64,000 bases of DNA from an uncultured bacterium (GTDB lineage: Bacteria; Cyanobacteriota; Vampirovibrionia; Gastranaerophilales; Gastranaerophilaceae): assembly GCA_902791985.1 (NCBI GenBank), contig CADAYD010000003.1, positions 1 through 64,000 of the forward strand, written 5' to 3'. Made by a program: the position numbers and the translations under genes. Under the pieces are notes generated by a model, which did no database searches, was not told the DNA's origin, and worked only from the letters and a program-made list of their open reading frames with translations. Shown here piece by piece: positions 52,007 through 62,816 of this stretch (its first letter is position 1; the number at the start of each line of letters is the position of its first letter).

Positions 52007-54125
52007 TTTCTCTTAATTCCTCTGCCCTTGCTTTTGCATATTTTTTGTAATCATCATCCTCAACATCTGAATTAGCATATAGCTCATAATATTTTATAGC
52101 ATCTTCATACTTATTTAGAGCATCATAATTTGATGCTATCATATAATTACATATTTTAAAATCTTTATTCAATGCAATGGCATTCTTCAAATCTTTGACA
52201 GCCTCATATCTCCTGCCTTTTGCATCATATATCATACCTCGATAATAAAGCGCATAATCATTTTTTTCATTTTTTTCAAGAAGCTTATTTAAATCCGCAA
52301 GACTTTCATCGTATTTTTCCGCTTCATAATTAGCAATTGCGTTATTTAAAAGATTTGAATCCTCCGCTTCATTAATAGATTTTAAATATTCATGTGCCTG
52401 AGTATTATTTTTATTAAATGCAATAGCCTTCCCTAAATAATTTTTTGCATTTTCGTAATCTTCTTTCTCTCCATACAAGACTGCAATATAATATGCAATA
52501 TCCGAATCAACTTTCTTTAAATCTAAAGCTTTTTTATAATATTCAATAGCATTATCTTTATCTCCCATTTCTTGATAGGATGTTGCAGCCCCTAGCATTG
52601 TATTAACAGTCGGCGGAGTTATTGCAATATATGCCATTGCTGCTTGTTCATAACACTTACTTTTATACAACTCGGCTGCAGCCGTCATTTTTGTATCATA
52701 TAGCATATTTTCAATATTTTTAATATTAGCTGATATTTTTTCATCTCCGGGATACTTATCCTGAACTGATTTTAATGTATTTATTGCATCGTTGTATCTG
52801 CCTGCTTGTGCTTGAGCAAGCGCAATATTGACATAAATTTCAGAATTCGGAGATCCGGCAGTCAATTCAATGGTTTCATTATACATATAGATTGCATCGT
52901 CAATTTTATTTGCCCTATGAAGTTCTAAAGCATAATCATATATAACATCCGCTTGAGTATTTTTGGGCAGATTAACCTTTACATAATCAACAAATTGGAT
53001 AGGAGTAGAAGATTTTTTCACATTATCAAGCATTTGTTTCTTAATTATTACATTCTCGGGATCAACTAAAAGAACTTTTTTATAAGCCTCTTGGGCAATT
53101 TTATTATCCCCGAGTTTTTCGTAACATTGCGCTCTGTAAACATTTGCAAGGACATTATCCGGATACAAAATCAGAACTGATTCATACGCTTTAATCGCCG
53201 TTTTATAATCCTCTTTTTGCTGATACAAAGTACCTACATTAATTCGCGTATTTATATTAGAAGGATCGTAAGATTCAGCTTTTTTATAATAAGACAACGC
53301 CTCATCAAGTCTGTTTTCCTTCTGCAGCACAGCACCCATATTGGCATTGAAGTTTGCACTTGTCGGATTTTCATTTAGCTTTTTAACGAAAATTCTTTCT
53401 AATACATACAAAAGCTCTTTATCATCTTGACGCGCTTTTGACAAAACATAAGAATATTCTTTCAGTGCATCGTCACTATTATCCATATCGTCGAGAGCTT
53501 TTGCATATGTTAATCTTAAATTTAAATCAGAAGGTGCAACCGCAACAGCTTTTTTGTAATATTCTACTGATTTTTTCTTATTCCCCAAAAGAGCCATTAT
53601 ATCGCCAATTTGCTCAAAACTTGATTTTTGTAAATTCTTTGCCCCAAGAGAGTGATTAAATTCATACGCAGCAGCAGCAAAATTCCCCTCTGCACGTAGT
53701 TTTCTGGCATTGTTAAATCTGTTTTGAGGACTTCTGTCGTAATTCATTTCCGTTAAACATCTGTCCAAATTACTGACAACTTGATCAATCGCTTGCGCTG
53801 AATTACTTACATCTCTATCGTCAGGATAATATTTTAAATAGAACAACGCACTACGATAATCGTCCGCCGCCTTATCCCAAGACTTACTTTTATTCGCATA
53901 GTCAGTACCCCTTGCAAGATATGCATTAATCAATCCTATACGAGCAGATTTGTCTTTATAATTAATGCGTAAAGCGCTCTTAAATTCGGAAATTGCACCG
54001 GAATATTGATATTGAGATAAGTAACTCTGACCTAAATCAAAATGCTCTTTAAAATCCGCAAAGGCTCCTGTACCAATAAAACAGACCGATAAAACCAAGC
54101 TCAATATCAACGATAATTTTTTCAT
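51978..54125 (-). CDS. Secreted TPR-repeat protein
   Basis: The 715-residue protein has a signal peptide (MKKLSLILSLVLSVCFIGTG...) followed by about a dozen tetratricopeptide repeats along the full length, for example EAYKKVLLVDPENVIIK and AIEYYKKALDLKKVDSDIA. TPR arrays bind other proteins, so it likely acts as a periplasmic or outer-membrane scaffold. It is the first gene of the unit with dusB, the two beta-rich proteins and the TonB motor. In many bacteria TPR proteins of this type help in outer-membrane or polysaccharide export. The partner is not visible here. Confidence 0.85.
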   Translation of the reverse strand: MKKLSLILSLVLSVCFIGTGAFADFKEHFDLGQSYLSQYQYSGAISEFKSALRINYKDKSARIGLINAYLARGTDYANKSKSWDKAADDYRSALFYLKYYPDDRDVSNSAQAIDQVVSNLDRCLTEMNYDRSPQNRFNNARKLRAEGNFAAAAYEFNHSLGAKNLQKSSFEQIGDIMALLGNKKKSVEYYKKAVAVAPSDLNLRLTYAKALDDMDNSDDALKEYSYVLSKARQDDKELLYVLERIFVKKLNENPTSANFNANMGAVLQKENRLDEALSYYKKAESYDPSNINTRINVGTLYQQKEDYKTAIKAYESVLILYPDNVLANVYRAQCYEKLGDNKIAQEAYKKVLLVDPENVIIKKQMLDNVKKSSTPIQFVDYVKVNLPKNTQADVIYDYALELHRANKIDDAIYMYNETIELTAGSPNSEIYVNIALAQAQAGRYNDAINTLKSVQDKYPGDEKISANIKNIENMLYDTKMTAAAELYKSKCYEQAAMAYIAITPPTVNTMLGAATSYQEMGDKDNAIEYYKKALDLKKVDSDIAYYIAVLYGEKEDYENAKNYLGKAIAFNKNNTQAHEYLKSINEAEDSNLLNNAIANYEAEKYDESLADLNKLLEKNEKNDYALYYRGMIYDAKGRRYEAVKDLKNAIALNKDFKICNYMIASNYDALNKYEDAIKYYELYANSDVEDDDYKKYAKARAEELRENANTSAAKK

Positions 54126-54311
54126 GCTTAAATCCCTTCTTAGGTTAATTCTATAATATTTTTTTCAATATGTATATACACTCGGAGGATAATTTACATT
54201 TGTCTATTCAATAATTTAACATTTTAAACAATATTTGAAAATTATTCACATAAATTTACAAACACTGACTTTAGAAAGCAAAAAATTATTTTTTTGTTTT
54301 TTTTTAATGAT

Positions 54312-55103
54312 ATGCATATTTCATCAATTAATAACATACAATCAAGTAATAAATTCAATCCTCATTTTACAAGCTGTACAAGAATTTATAAACCGGAAAC
54401 CGTTACAAATAAAAATATATTTTCAACGGATACGGTAAGAACAACATCAAACATTTTCAGATACGATGAAGATTGGAATTTTTTGATGGAATATATTATG
54501 TGGAATTTCGTCGGAATTGATAAGGTAAACATATATTCTTTAGGGTGTTCTGACGGTTCGGAAGCATACACGTATGCAATGTATATATACGATAAATTAC
54601 CTGAAAATCTTTTAAAAAAATATACCCCGATTTTTGCCTGTGACATTGACTCAGAAATAATTAAAGCCGCAAAATCAGGCAAAATTAATCTGTCAAAATA
54701 TGATATTGATAATATTAACATACATCTAAAACACGGGAAAAATTATATAAAAGAAAAAAAAGGAATTCTAAAAATAAAAAATAATATAACAACTAACGAA
54801 AAAGCATATGAGATAATCCCTGAAATACGTAAAATGGTCGAATTTAAGCAATCGGATATTTTAACCGAACTCAAAAAAATTGAAGACGAAGGTAATTCTG
54901 TAATTAATATAAGAAATGTATTTCCCTATATGAGTGAAAAATATGCGAATGAAGTTCTTGAAACACTTGCCCAGAAATTAAAAAGCGGCAGCATATTTGT
55001 ATTCGGTCATTATGACCACAGAATCCCAAATTTCAGACAACGCTTGCATGATTTAGGCTTTTATTCCCCTGTTCAAAACGGCAACTTTGTCCAAAAAATT
55101 TAA
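54312..55103 (+). CDS. CheR-like SAM methyltransferase with N-terminal FTS motif
   Basis: The protein has 263 residues. IYSLGCSDGSEAYTYAMYIY matches the SAM-binding motif of CheR (GCStGeEpYS), FACDIDSEIIKAAKSGKI the next, and NIRNVFPYMSEK the RNVliYf motif. The N-terminal helical CheR domain is absent. In its place is a polar segment, MHISSINNIQSSNKFNPHFTSC, with the shared tag-like motif (FTS at 19-21). I see no clear ribosome site. A TTG 6 codons earlier is in frame. No chemoreceptor gene is near. The target may be another glutamate side chain or a small molecule. Confidence 0.7.
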   Translation: MHISSINNIQSSNKFNPHFTSCTRIYKPETVTNKNIFSTDTVRTTSNIFRYDEDWNFLMEYIMWNFVGIDKVNIYSLGCSDGSEAYTYAMYIYDKLPENLLKKYTPIFACDIDSEIIKAAKSGKINLSKYDIDNINIHLKHGKNYIKEKKGILKIKNNITTNEKAYEIIPEIRKMVEFKQSDILTELKKIEDEGNSVINIRNVFPYMSEKYANEVLETLAQKLKSGSIFVFGHYDHRIPNFRQRLHDLGFYSPVQNGNFVQKI

Positions 55104-55104
55104 A

Positions 55105-56397
<1,293 letters not shown>

Positions 56398-56430
56398 TTA
56401 AAGGTATTTTATCATAAACTATTTATAAAA

Positions 56431-56904
56431 CTATTCCTCATAACTATTTGCTCTCACAACAAAATTGAAATTAACAGTAATACTGTCTTTTGAAAAGGAC
56501 AGAGGCAACGGAGGCAAAGGAGAAGCCTTTCTTAATGCTGCCAAAGCAGATTCATCTACTCTTTTATCTCCTGAAGATTGCGCAACTTGCTCATCAATAA
56601 CATGACCGTTTTTTAATATAGTAAAGCGCAAGATAACTTCAGAATCCTTATTAACCGCAGGTGGCTGCCATTCCCCGCTGATTTGCTTATGCATTTCTTC
56701 AAGATATGGTTGGAATTCCGGACTTCCAGAGCGATTGGCAGAGCCTTGATTCTGAGCAGATGCCGTATTAGCCTTTGCTGCACCTTTTAATTCATAAGAA
56801 TGGTCTCCTAAAACGATAGTAAACGTTAATATTATAAACGCCAAACCTATAAAAATTAAAAAGCCCTTTGTCATTTTATCCATACCTTTTTTCTGTTCCG
56901 CCAT
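56431..56904 (-). CDS. Small TonB-C domain protein with one membrane helix
   Basis: The protein has 157 residues with an N-terminal helix (KGFLIFIGLAFIILTFTIVLG), a short linker and a TonB-like C-terminal domain with SGEWQPPAVNKDSEVILRF and AALAALRKASPLPPL. The linker is far shorter than in TonB, so it cannot span a normal periplasm alone and may be a TolA-like or regulatory relative. The ATG at 56904 has AAAGGAG upstream. It follows mtnA with 13 bases between. Confidence 0.82.
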   Translation of the reverse strand: MAEQKKGMDKMTKGFLIFIGLAFIILTFTIVLGDHSYELKGAAKANTASAQNQGSANRSGSPEFQPYLEEMHKQISGEWQPPAVNKDSEVILRFTILKNGHVIDEQVAQSSGDKRVDESALAALRKASPLPPLPLSFSKDSITVNFNFVVRANSYEE

Positions 56905-56917
56905 AAAAATTACTCCT

Positions 56918-57973
56918 TTATTCAAATACTTTTGCTATAGAATCCTTATAATCGGGTTTTAGTATCCCTTTTTCAGTAATAATTCCTGTTATAAGTTCAT
57001 GAGGTGTAACATCAAAACCAGGGTTAATAATTTTTACCCCTTCCGAACAAATTCGTTTTCCGTTTATAATTGTAACTTCCTCGTGATTACGTTCTTCAAT
57101 AATTATTTCATCTCCGGTTTTTATAGAAGTATCGATAGTAGACAGAGGCGCTGCAACATAGAACGGGATATTGTGATATTTAGCGGCAATTGCAACAGTA
57201 TATGTGCCTATTTTATTTGCCGCATCCCCATTAGCAGCAATCCTGTCCGCCCCAACACAAACCATATCAATCATACCTTTTTTCATGAAATATGAACACA
57301 TCCCGTCAGTAATAAGAGTAACAGGAATCCCATCCATTACAAGCTCTAACGTGGTAATACGAGCCCCCTGCTGACGAGGTCTTGTTTCATCTGCAAATAC
57401 CTGAATTGTCGAATCATTTGCGTATGCACTGCGTACAACCCCGAGTGCCGTACCATACCCTACGGTTGCAAGAGCTCCCGCATTACAATGCGTAAGAATA
57501 GTCGCACCTTTAGGAACAACCATTGCACCGTAATCACCAATTCTTTTATTTATTTCGATATCCTCAAGCTCTAATTTTTTCCCATTAATTTTTAGTTCGT
57601 TAATCAAGGAATCGATATCAGAAGAACAGCTTTTTATAATATTTTTTTGCTTTTCCACTGCCCAATATAAATTTACGGCAGTTGGGCGAGAAGTTACAAG
57701 ATAATCTGATTTTTTGATTAATTCATTCTTGAATTCCTCAAAATTTAAGTTTTGTTTTTGAAGCTCTTGAGCATACAAAACAACCCCATGCGCTCCGGCA
57801 ATACCGATAGCAGGCGCACCGCGAACAATCATTGTTTTTATTGCATCAAACATCTCATCGCCAGTTTTGATATCAATATAAACAAACTTGTCAGGGAACT
57901 TCGTTTGATCAACCATTCTGGAATAAGAGTCTATCCATTCTATTGTTCTAATTTTTGATTCAAAATTTGCCAT
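56918..57973 (-). CDS. mtnA: S-methyl-5-thioribose-1-phosphate isomerase
   Basis: MtnA isomerises methylthioribose 1-phosphate to the ribulose form in methionine salvage. The 351 residues have RGAPAIGIAGAHGVVLYA, THCNAGALATVGYGTALGV and FADETRPRQQGARIT, which hold the catalytic Cys and Asp of the aIF-2B-like family. Ribose-1,5-bisphosphate isomerase is an alternative of the same fold. AhcY lies two genes on. Other salvage genes are not in the window. Confidence 0.9.
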   Translation of the reverse strand: MANFESKIRTIEWIDSYSRMVDQTKFPDKFVYIDIKTGDEMFDAIKTMIVRGAPAIGIAGAHGVVLYAQELQKQNLNFEEFKNELIKKSDYLVTSRPTAVNLYWAVEKQKNIIKSCSSDIDSLINELKINGKKLELEDIEINKRIGDYGAMVVPKGATILTHCNAGALATVGYGTALGVVRSAYANDSTIQVFADETRPRQQGARITTLELVMDGIPVTLITDGMCSYFMKKGMIDMVCVGADRIAANGDAANKIGTYTVAIAAKYHNIPFYVAAPLSTIDTSIKTGDEIIIEERNHEEVTIINGKRICSEGVKIINPGFDVTPHELITGIITEKGILKPDYKDSIAKVFE

Positions 57974-57985
57974 TTTAATTTTCCT

Positions 57986-58444
57986 TTACTCGTAGTGTTT
58001 TTTTTCATATAAATCACGAATTAAATTTATAACATAATACGTTACAAATCCTGAAAAAGCATTTGTTGTCGCTGTTAAAACTCCAATAAAAAATACAATA
58101 AGAATTAATAACCATATCGGAGAATTCATTATAATAGCTGTTAAAACATAATTAGTTGTATATTTTATAGTTAAGAATAATATTGCGTTAACAATCGAAT
58201 AAGAAAAGGAAAAAGCAATATTAGCACAAAAACCGACAGCAGCACCTCCGACGATACTATCTTTAGTTGTTGTTAAATCAAATTTACCGGCCATTATCAG
58301 TAAAACCATAACAACAGGGGCACATAAAAATAATGTTGAAAAAAGTGCTATCCCTCCTATATATGGCACCCCTGCAATAATACCTAATATTGCCCCAACC
58401 AGTAATCCGGATATTATTAAATATTTTAATACTGCATTATTCAT
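57986..58444 (-). CDS. Unknown four-helix membrane protein
   Basis: The 152-residue protein is almost entirely hydrophobic, with about four membrane helices and a short charged C-terminal tail (LIRDLYEKKHYE). Glycine-rich GGAAVGFCANIAFSFSYSI lies in the middle. No family recognised. It lies 12 bases upstream of mtnA and 31 bases downstream of ruvC, so is likely part of a unit with them. Confidence 0.75.
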   Translation of the reverse strand: MNNAVLKYLIISGLLVGAILGIIAGVPYIGGIALFSTLFLCAPVVMVLLIMAGKFDLTTTKDSIVGGAAVGFCANIAFSFSYSIVNAILFLTIKYTTNYVLTAIIMNSPIWLLILIVFFIGVLTATTNAFSGFVTYYVINLIRDLYEKKHYE

Positions 58445-58475
58445 AAATATATACTACCATTTCTCATATAAAAAC

Positions 58476-58967
58476 TCAATTTTTATATGCATCTAAAAGC
58501 GCATTACTTCTTGTATAAGATATGGCTATCGCAATTGCATCCACCGTATCATCGAGCTTGGGCAAAATCTCAGTATCTAAAGAAATTTTAACCATTTGTT
58601 CAACTTCTTTTTTGGTTGCTCTACCATATCCTGTCAACATTTGTTTTACTTCAATAGGAGTAAATTCAAAAACCGGCAAGTTGTATTCGTTTAAAACTAA
58701 TAAAATAACCCCCCTTGCATGCGCTACAGGCATTACGGTTGTATAATTTCGAAAGAAGAATAATTTTTCTATTGCACAAACATCCGGATTATATTTTTCG
58801 ATAATCAACTTTAAATCCGTATAAATTTCATTTAATCTTTCGCCCTCAGATTTGTCCTTTGAAGTCTGGATAGAACCCGAATTTGTTAAAACGGCTTTCT
58901 TCCCGTCAAATTCTAATATTGCATACCCGACAATCGCCATTCCGGGGTCAATTCCTAATATTTTCAT
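58476..58967 (-). CDS. ruvC: Crossover junction endodeoxyribonuclease RuvC
   Basis: RuvC resolves Holliday junctions. The 163-residue protein opens MKILGIDPGMAIVGYAIL with the first catalytic Asp, and has AIEKLFFFRN and DDTVDAIAIAISY near the end, supplying the other acidic residues. The start at 58967 gives the canonical N terminus. An ATG five codons earlier is less likely. ruvA and ruvB are not adjacent. Confidence 0.95.
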   Translation of the reverse strand: MKILGIDPGMAIVGYAILEFDGKKAVLTNSGSIQTSKDKSEGERLNEIYTDLKLIIEKYNPDVCAIEKLFFFRNYTTVMPVAHARGVILLVLNEYNLPVFEFTPIEVKQMLTGYGRATKKEVEQMVKISLDTEILPKLDDTVDAIAIAISYTRSNALLDAYKN

Positions 58968-59323
58968 GCCAATATTATACAAAATTTAAAATATTTTGAT
59001 AAATTTTATACAATTCTACATAATTTTGTCTTTTTATTATCATTTTTTACATTAATATCGGCAACTTAATAAAAATTTACAAATATTTTTTTTGATTTTT
59101 TTGCATAATTTTAAACAAATTTGAAGAAAAATAGCTATTTTTTTTACATTTTTGATAAAAATTCATTCTAAAAAGTTATATTTTTAGAAAATTATGCAAA
59201 AATTCATCTTTACATTAATTTTACATTTCCTCCGAAATGCGCAATTTTTATTTTGCCCAACTTTTAATTAATATGTACTTTGGTTATAATGAAAAGGCAG
59301 TTTGGTAGTAAAACAAGCAATAT
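58968..59323 (+). promoter_or_regulatory. Long AT-rich region before the paralogue pair
   Basis: This gap of about 350 bases has no gene. It is strongly AT-rich, with repeated runs of A and T. TATAAT at 59285-59290 lies 33 bases before the gene at 59324 and is a likely -10, but no -35 fits well. The ATG has no close ribosome site (AAGG lies more than 25 bases upstream). Confidence 0.4.
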
Positions 59324-61063
59324 ATGATAAGTAAAGTTGAATTAGGTAGTGTAAATAGTAAGAATAGAACCCCTCAAGACCAAATTAGCACAAACAAGAA
59401 AGTGTCTAATCCGAGTTTTACCGGTATTGGTGATTTGGTATTGAGAGGAATACAAACTTGTGAAGCCAATCCGATGATAAACGTTTCGGTATTGGATTTA
59501 TCTACTGCCATTTTGCCAAGAACAATTGTTGAAACATTTATCGGCTCAAAGAAAAAAGATGAAAACGGAGAAAAACAAAAACGTCACTTGAATATATTTG
59601 GCGGCTTTGAAGCATTCAGACGCGAATCATCAGGGCTTATTATTAACTGCTTAATCCCGAGTTTCATCGTTATTGGAGTTGCAAAACTACTTAACAGACC
59701 TATTATGGGCGGCTTCAAAGAATCTAATCTAACCAAATCGTGGGCAAACAGCGAAGCTATTGACAGCATCAACAAGTACTTTACATCAGCAAAAGGTAAA
59801 GACAAGGAAGAACAGATTTATAATGCCTTAAAAGACATGACGTTAGACCTGCATGGTGTCGACGGAGAAAAAGAGAAAGCATTCAAAGATATTCTTGCAA
59901 ATGATGCTGAATATGAAAAACTGCTCAAGAAAACTGCAAATAACATTATTACCGACAATAAAGAATTGTCCCATTCTAAATTCAAATTTGTAAATGCGTT
60001 CAAAAAATTCTTCGGTATTAAATCGTACAAAAATTACACCGATGATTTGTATGAATACATTGTAAATAAAACAGGTACAGCAGAAAACTTGAGATTTACT
60101 GAGCAGAAAGGTTATTCTACAAGTAATTTAAGACATTTACTTGATAGCAGCAGCGATATATTACGCGCATCTGTAGAAGAAAATCTCTCTGCCGGTTCAA
60201 AAGAATACACTAAATATATTTCTAAAGCAAAAAAACTTGTAAATGCAAAGAGCGCAATTGGTTTACTTGGTTTAATTATCCCACTGGCAATATCAGCCCA
60301 ACCGATTAACCGTTGGATTACTCATAAACTTTCAGGTAAGGCAGGTGCTCCAATCTATAACGATGATAAAGACAGACATCTAACCCACGAAGAAAAGAAA
60401 AAATTGACTGCCGAAAAATTCTTTGCAGTACCTTTAATGTGGGCTGTAGCCGGATTGTCAATGCTTTTAGACAGACCTAGCCTAAAAATGTTCCAATTTA
60501 AAAATATATTCCCAACTATGGATCAGGCAAGAATCATTTCTGCTGCGACATTCTCAAGCCGTATTGCTGCTTCGGAAGATTCTAACGAATTAAAAGAAAA
60601 TACAATCAGAGATATTGCAACATTCTCAAGCTTCTATTTCTTAGGTGACTACGCCGCTAAAGCGATTGCAACAATTATCCAAAAACATTCTAAAAATGTC
60701 ACTTTAATAAATAAACTTAAAGAATTGGATCCGAAAGCAAATATGCTTCAAAAAATCTGGCATTGGGCAAAACATACCGCAATGAAATCATCTGATGAAT
60801 TAGAAGCAATAAAAGACACAGCATTAAGAACAAGAAGCAAAAATTTAAGAGCACTTTGTCAGGCAGGGAATTTAGTATTCTCTTTATTATCTCTCGGACT
60901 ATTTATCCCATTATATACAAGAACCCAGACTAACAAAAAGCAAAAAGAATTAGCACAAAAACAAGCTCAAGCACTCGCAGCCTCAGAAGTTTTTACGGGC
61001 AGTCCGTCAAAATCTCCTGTGTTCAAGGCTTTTTCGTTAGGCAGTACAAAAAAGGCAGCATAG
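59324..61063 (+). CDS. Unknown membrane protein with NPSFTG motif, first paralogue
   Basis: The 579-residue protein begins with a polar segment and NPSFTGIGD (29-37), the shared tag-like motif. Hydrophobic segments lie near residues 104-124, 309-328, 366-385 and 518-534. It is paralogous to the next gene, sharing ILPRTIV near 62, RRES in the next part, AQPINRWITHKLSGKAG and NELKENTIRD. The stop is immediately followed by the next ATG. The first ATG has no close ribosome site. Function unknown. Confidence 0.7.
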   Translation: MISKVELGSVNSKNRTPQDQISTNKKVSNPSFTGIGDLVLRGIQTCEANPMINVSVLDLSTAILPRTIVETFIGSKKKDENGEKQKRHLNIFGGFEAFRRESSGLIINCLIPSFIVIGVAKLLNRPIMGGFKESNLTKSWANSEAIDSINKYFTSAKGKDKEEQIYNALKDMTLDLHGVDGEKEKAFKDILANDAEYEKLLKKTANNIITDNKELSHSKFKFVNAFKKFFGIKSYKNYTDDLYEYIVNKTGTAENLRFTEQKGYSTSNLRHLLDSSSDILRASVEENLSAGSKEYTKYISKAKKLVNAKSAIGLLGLIIPLAISAQPINRWITHKLSGKAGAPIYNDDKDRHLTHEEKKKLTAEKFFAVPLMWAVAGLSMLLDRPSLKMFQFKNIFPTMDQARIISAATFSSRIAASEDSNELKENTIRDIATFSSFYFLGDYAAKAIATIIQKHSKNVTLINKLKELDPKANMLQKIWHWAKHTAMKSSDELEAIKDTALRTRSKNLRALCQAGNLVFSLLSLGLFIPLYTRTQTNKKQKELAQKQAQALAASEVFTGSPSKSPVFKAFSLGSTKKAA

Positions 61064-62761
61064 ATGAAAATAGATAGCAATTACGCACAATTTAATTATA
61101 CTCCGCACAAACTTGCACAGCATACAAGTCAGGTCAAGAACGGTCAAAATCCGAGTTTTACAAGTGCAATACCGCTTGTTAGTCTTTTGAATTTCCTCGA
61201 TACAAGTCCTGCTTGGGGTGCAAATGCGGTTGATTTTTTATGTATGGTTCTGCCAAGAACTATTACCGATTTTGGGCGTGGAGTGGCTGCAGGTATGGAA
61301 ACAGGCCGCAGAGAAAGTATGGGGACCATCAATGATTCTGCAGTAGGATTGTATGGAACTCTTGCAGGTCTTGCTCTTGCTATTGGAGTCAACCGAGCAT
61401 TTAATTTAGGTAAAAATGATTTGAAAGCCGCATCCATCTTTGCCGATTCAGAAACAATCGACATGATGGGTAAGATTTGGCATGAAGAACTGCCGCAAGA
61501 AACACAAAACCCGATGTTTGAACGTATCAAAAAAGCACTGGGGAACTATGAAGTCTATGACGGAGAAAAATGGACTAAATTCAAAGAACAAGATATTGAA
61601 AAAGCCGCTAATATTTTTGTGGAAGAACTTAACAAGGGTGAAAAACTAAACAAGGATGCAGGATATAATATAAGAAAAATTTTAACTTCTTCAAATAACC
61701 TTGAAAATAACTTCAGAATAATCGCAAAAGACGGAGAAAGACTACATTCTTCCCGCTACTCAATAGATACAATAACCGAAAATACATTCAAATTATCAAA
61801 AATTTTCTCCAAAGATAAAGTTGTTGAAGCATTCAAAGATGCTGCGAATATTGATGCCAACAAATTCTTGAAAGCACTAAAGAGTATGAACATGAAGCGT
61901 TCAATCCTTGGAGTATTAATAGCAACTTGCGTGGGCTGCTGCGTTCAACCAATTAACATGTGGTTAACAAAGCGCAAAACCGGCGGCGATGGCTTTGTCG
62001 GAGGCGGCAAAAAAGATGATACCTTTGGATTTAAACTCCAAAAACTCCTTGTTGCCGGATTATTTGGCGCAGGTGTAATGGCAACAATAGGAAATCCGAA
62101 AAATTTGCTAAAGAATTTGCAATTTAAAGGATTTACACCAACTATTAATCAGTTGAAATTTATTTACGGTGCAACAATTATGTCAAGATTCCTAGCCGCA
62201 CGTAATGAAAATGAATTAAAAGAATCAACGGTAAAAGACGTTTTAGGTTTTGTTAACTGGTTGATTTTAGGCAACTTTGTTCAAAAACTTGTTGCTCAAG
62301 GATTTGATAAGTCTTTGATAAAACAAGAAAAAAAAGGTGGTATTTTTAACTGGATAACAACTTCCTCTCTCAAAACAAGAGATGAAGTATTACATCAAGC
62401 ACTTGGAGAAAAAGCATTCAAAGATGGCAAAGCATTAAAATTCGGCGAAATGATTAGAGCGCTTGGAGATAATAAAGCCGCTAAAAAGCAACTTAGAATA
62501 TTAACTTTTGCCCAACTGGCAGGATATATCTATTCAGGGCTTGTACTTGGCATAGGAATACCAAAACTTAATATATATCTGACTAAACGCCGAATGGAAA
62601 AAGAAGCGGCACAAGCAGCGGCAAACGAACAGCAAAATTCTGCAGATGTTCAGGATAAAATGCTAACCCCTGAAAACAGAGAATTTTTAAATCAAAAGAA
62701 CTTTACCGGAAAAGATGCTTTTTCAAAAGTCAGAACTATAAAATACGACCAAGCAGCATAA
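61064..62761 (+). CDS. Unknown membrane protein with NPSFTS motif, second paralogue
   Basis: The 565-residue protein repeats the plan of the previous gene: polar N terminus with NPSFTSAIP (29-37), VLPRTIT near 62, and later VQPINMWLTKRKTGG and NELKESTVKDV. Hydrophobic segments lie near 96-114, 278-296, 329-344 and 484-503. Order and spacing of the motifs are close to the first copy although the sequences differ widely. The two are therefore an old tandem duplication. The ATG abuts the previous stop. Function unknown. Confidence 0.7.
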   Translation: MKIDSNYAQFNYTPHKLAQHTSQVKNGQNPSFTSAIPLVSLLNFLDTSPAWGANAVDFLCMVLPRTITDFGRGVAAGMETGRRESMGTINDSAVGLYGTLAGLALAIGVNRAFNLGKNDLKAASIFADSETIDMMGKIWHEELPQETQNPMFERIKKALGNYEVYDGEKWTKFKEQDIEKAANIFVEELNKGEKLNKDAGYNIRKILTSSNNLENNFRIIAKDGERLHSSRYSIDTITENTFKLSKIFSKDKVVEAFKDAANIDANKFLKALKSMNMKRSILGVLIATCVGCCVQPINMWLTKRKTGGDGFVGGGKKDDTFGFKLQKLLVAGLFGAGVMATIGNPKNLLKNLQFKGFTPTINQLKFIYGATIMSRFLAARNENELKESTVKDVLGFVNWLILGNFVQKLVAQGFDKSLIKQEKKGGIFNWITTSSLKTRDEVLHQALGEKAFKDGKALKFGEMIRALGDNKAAKKQLRILTFAQLAGYIYSGLVLGIGIPKLNIYLTKRRMEKEAAQAAANEQQNSADVQDKMLTPENREFLNQKNFTGKDAFSKVRTIKYDQAA

Positions 62762-62816
62762 TTATATTTTAATATTTATTTTAATGAGCTGAATTAAAAA
62801 AATCCGGATTGCACAT

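Noticed and set aside
56905-56925. Longer start for the TonB-C protein overlapping mtnA
   Set aside because: The AAAGGAG ribosome site serves the ATG at 56904. The earlier in-frame codon has none.
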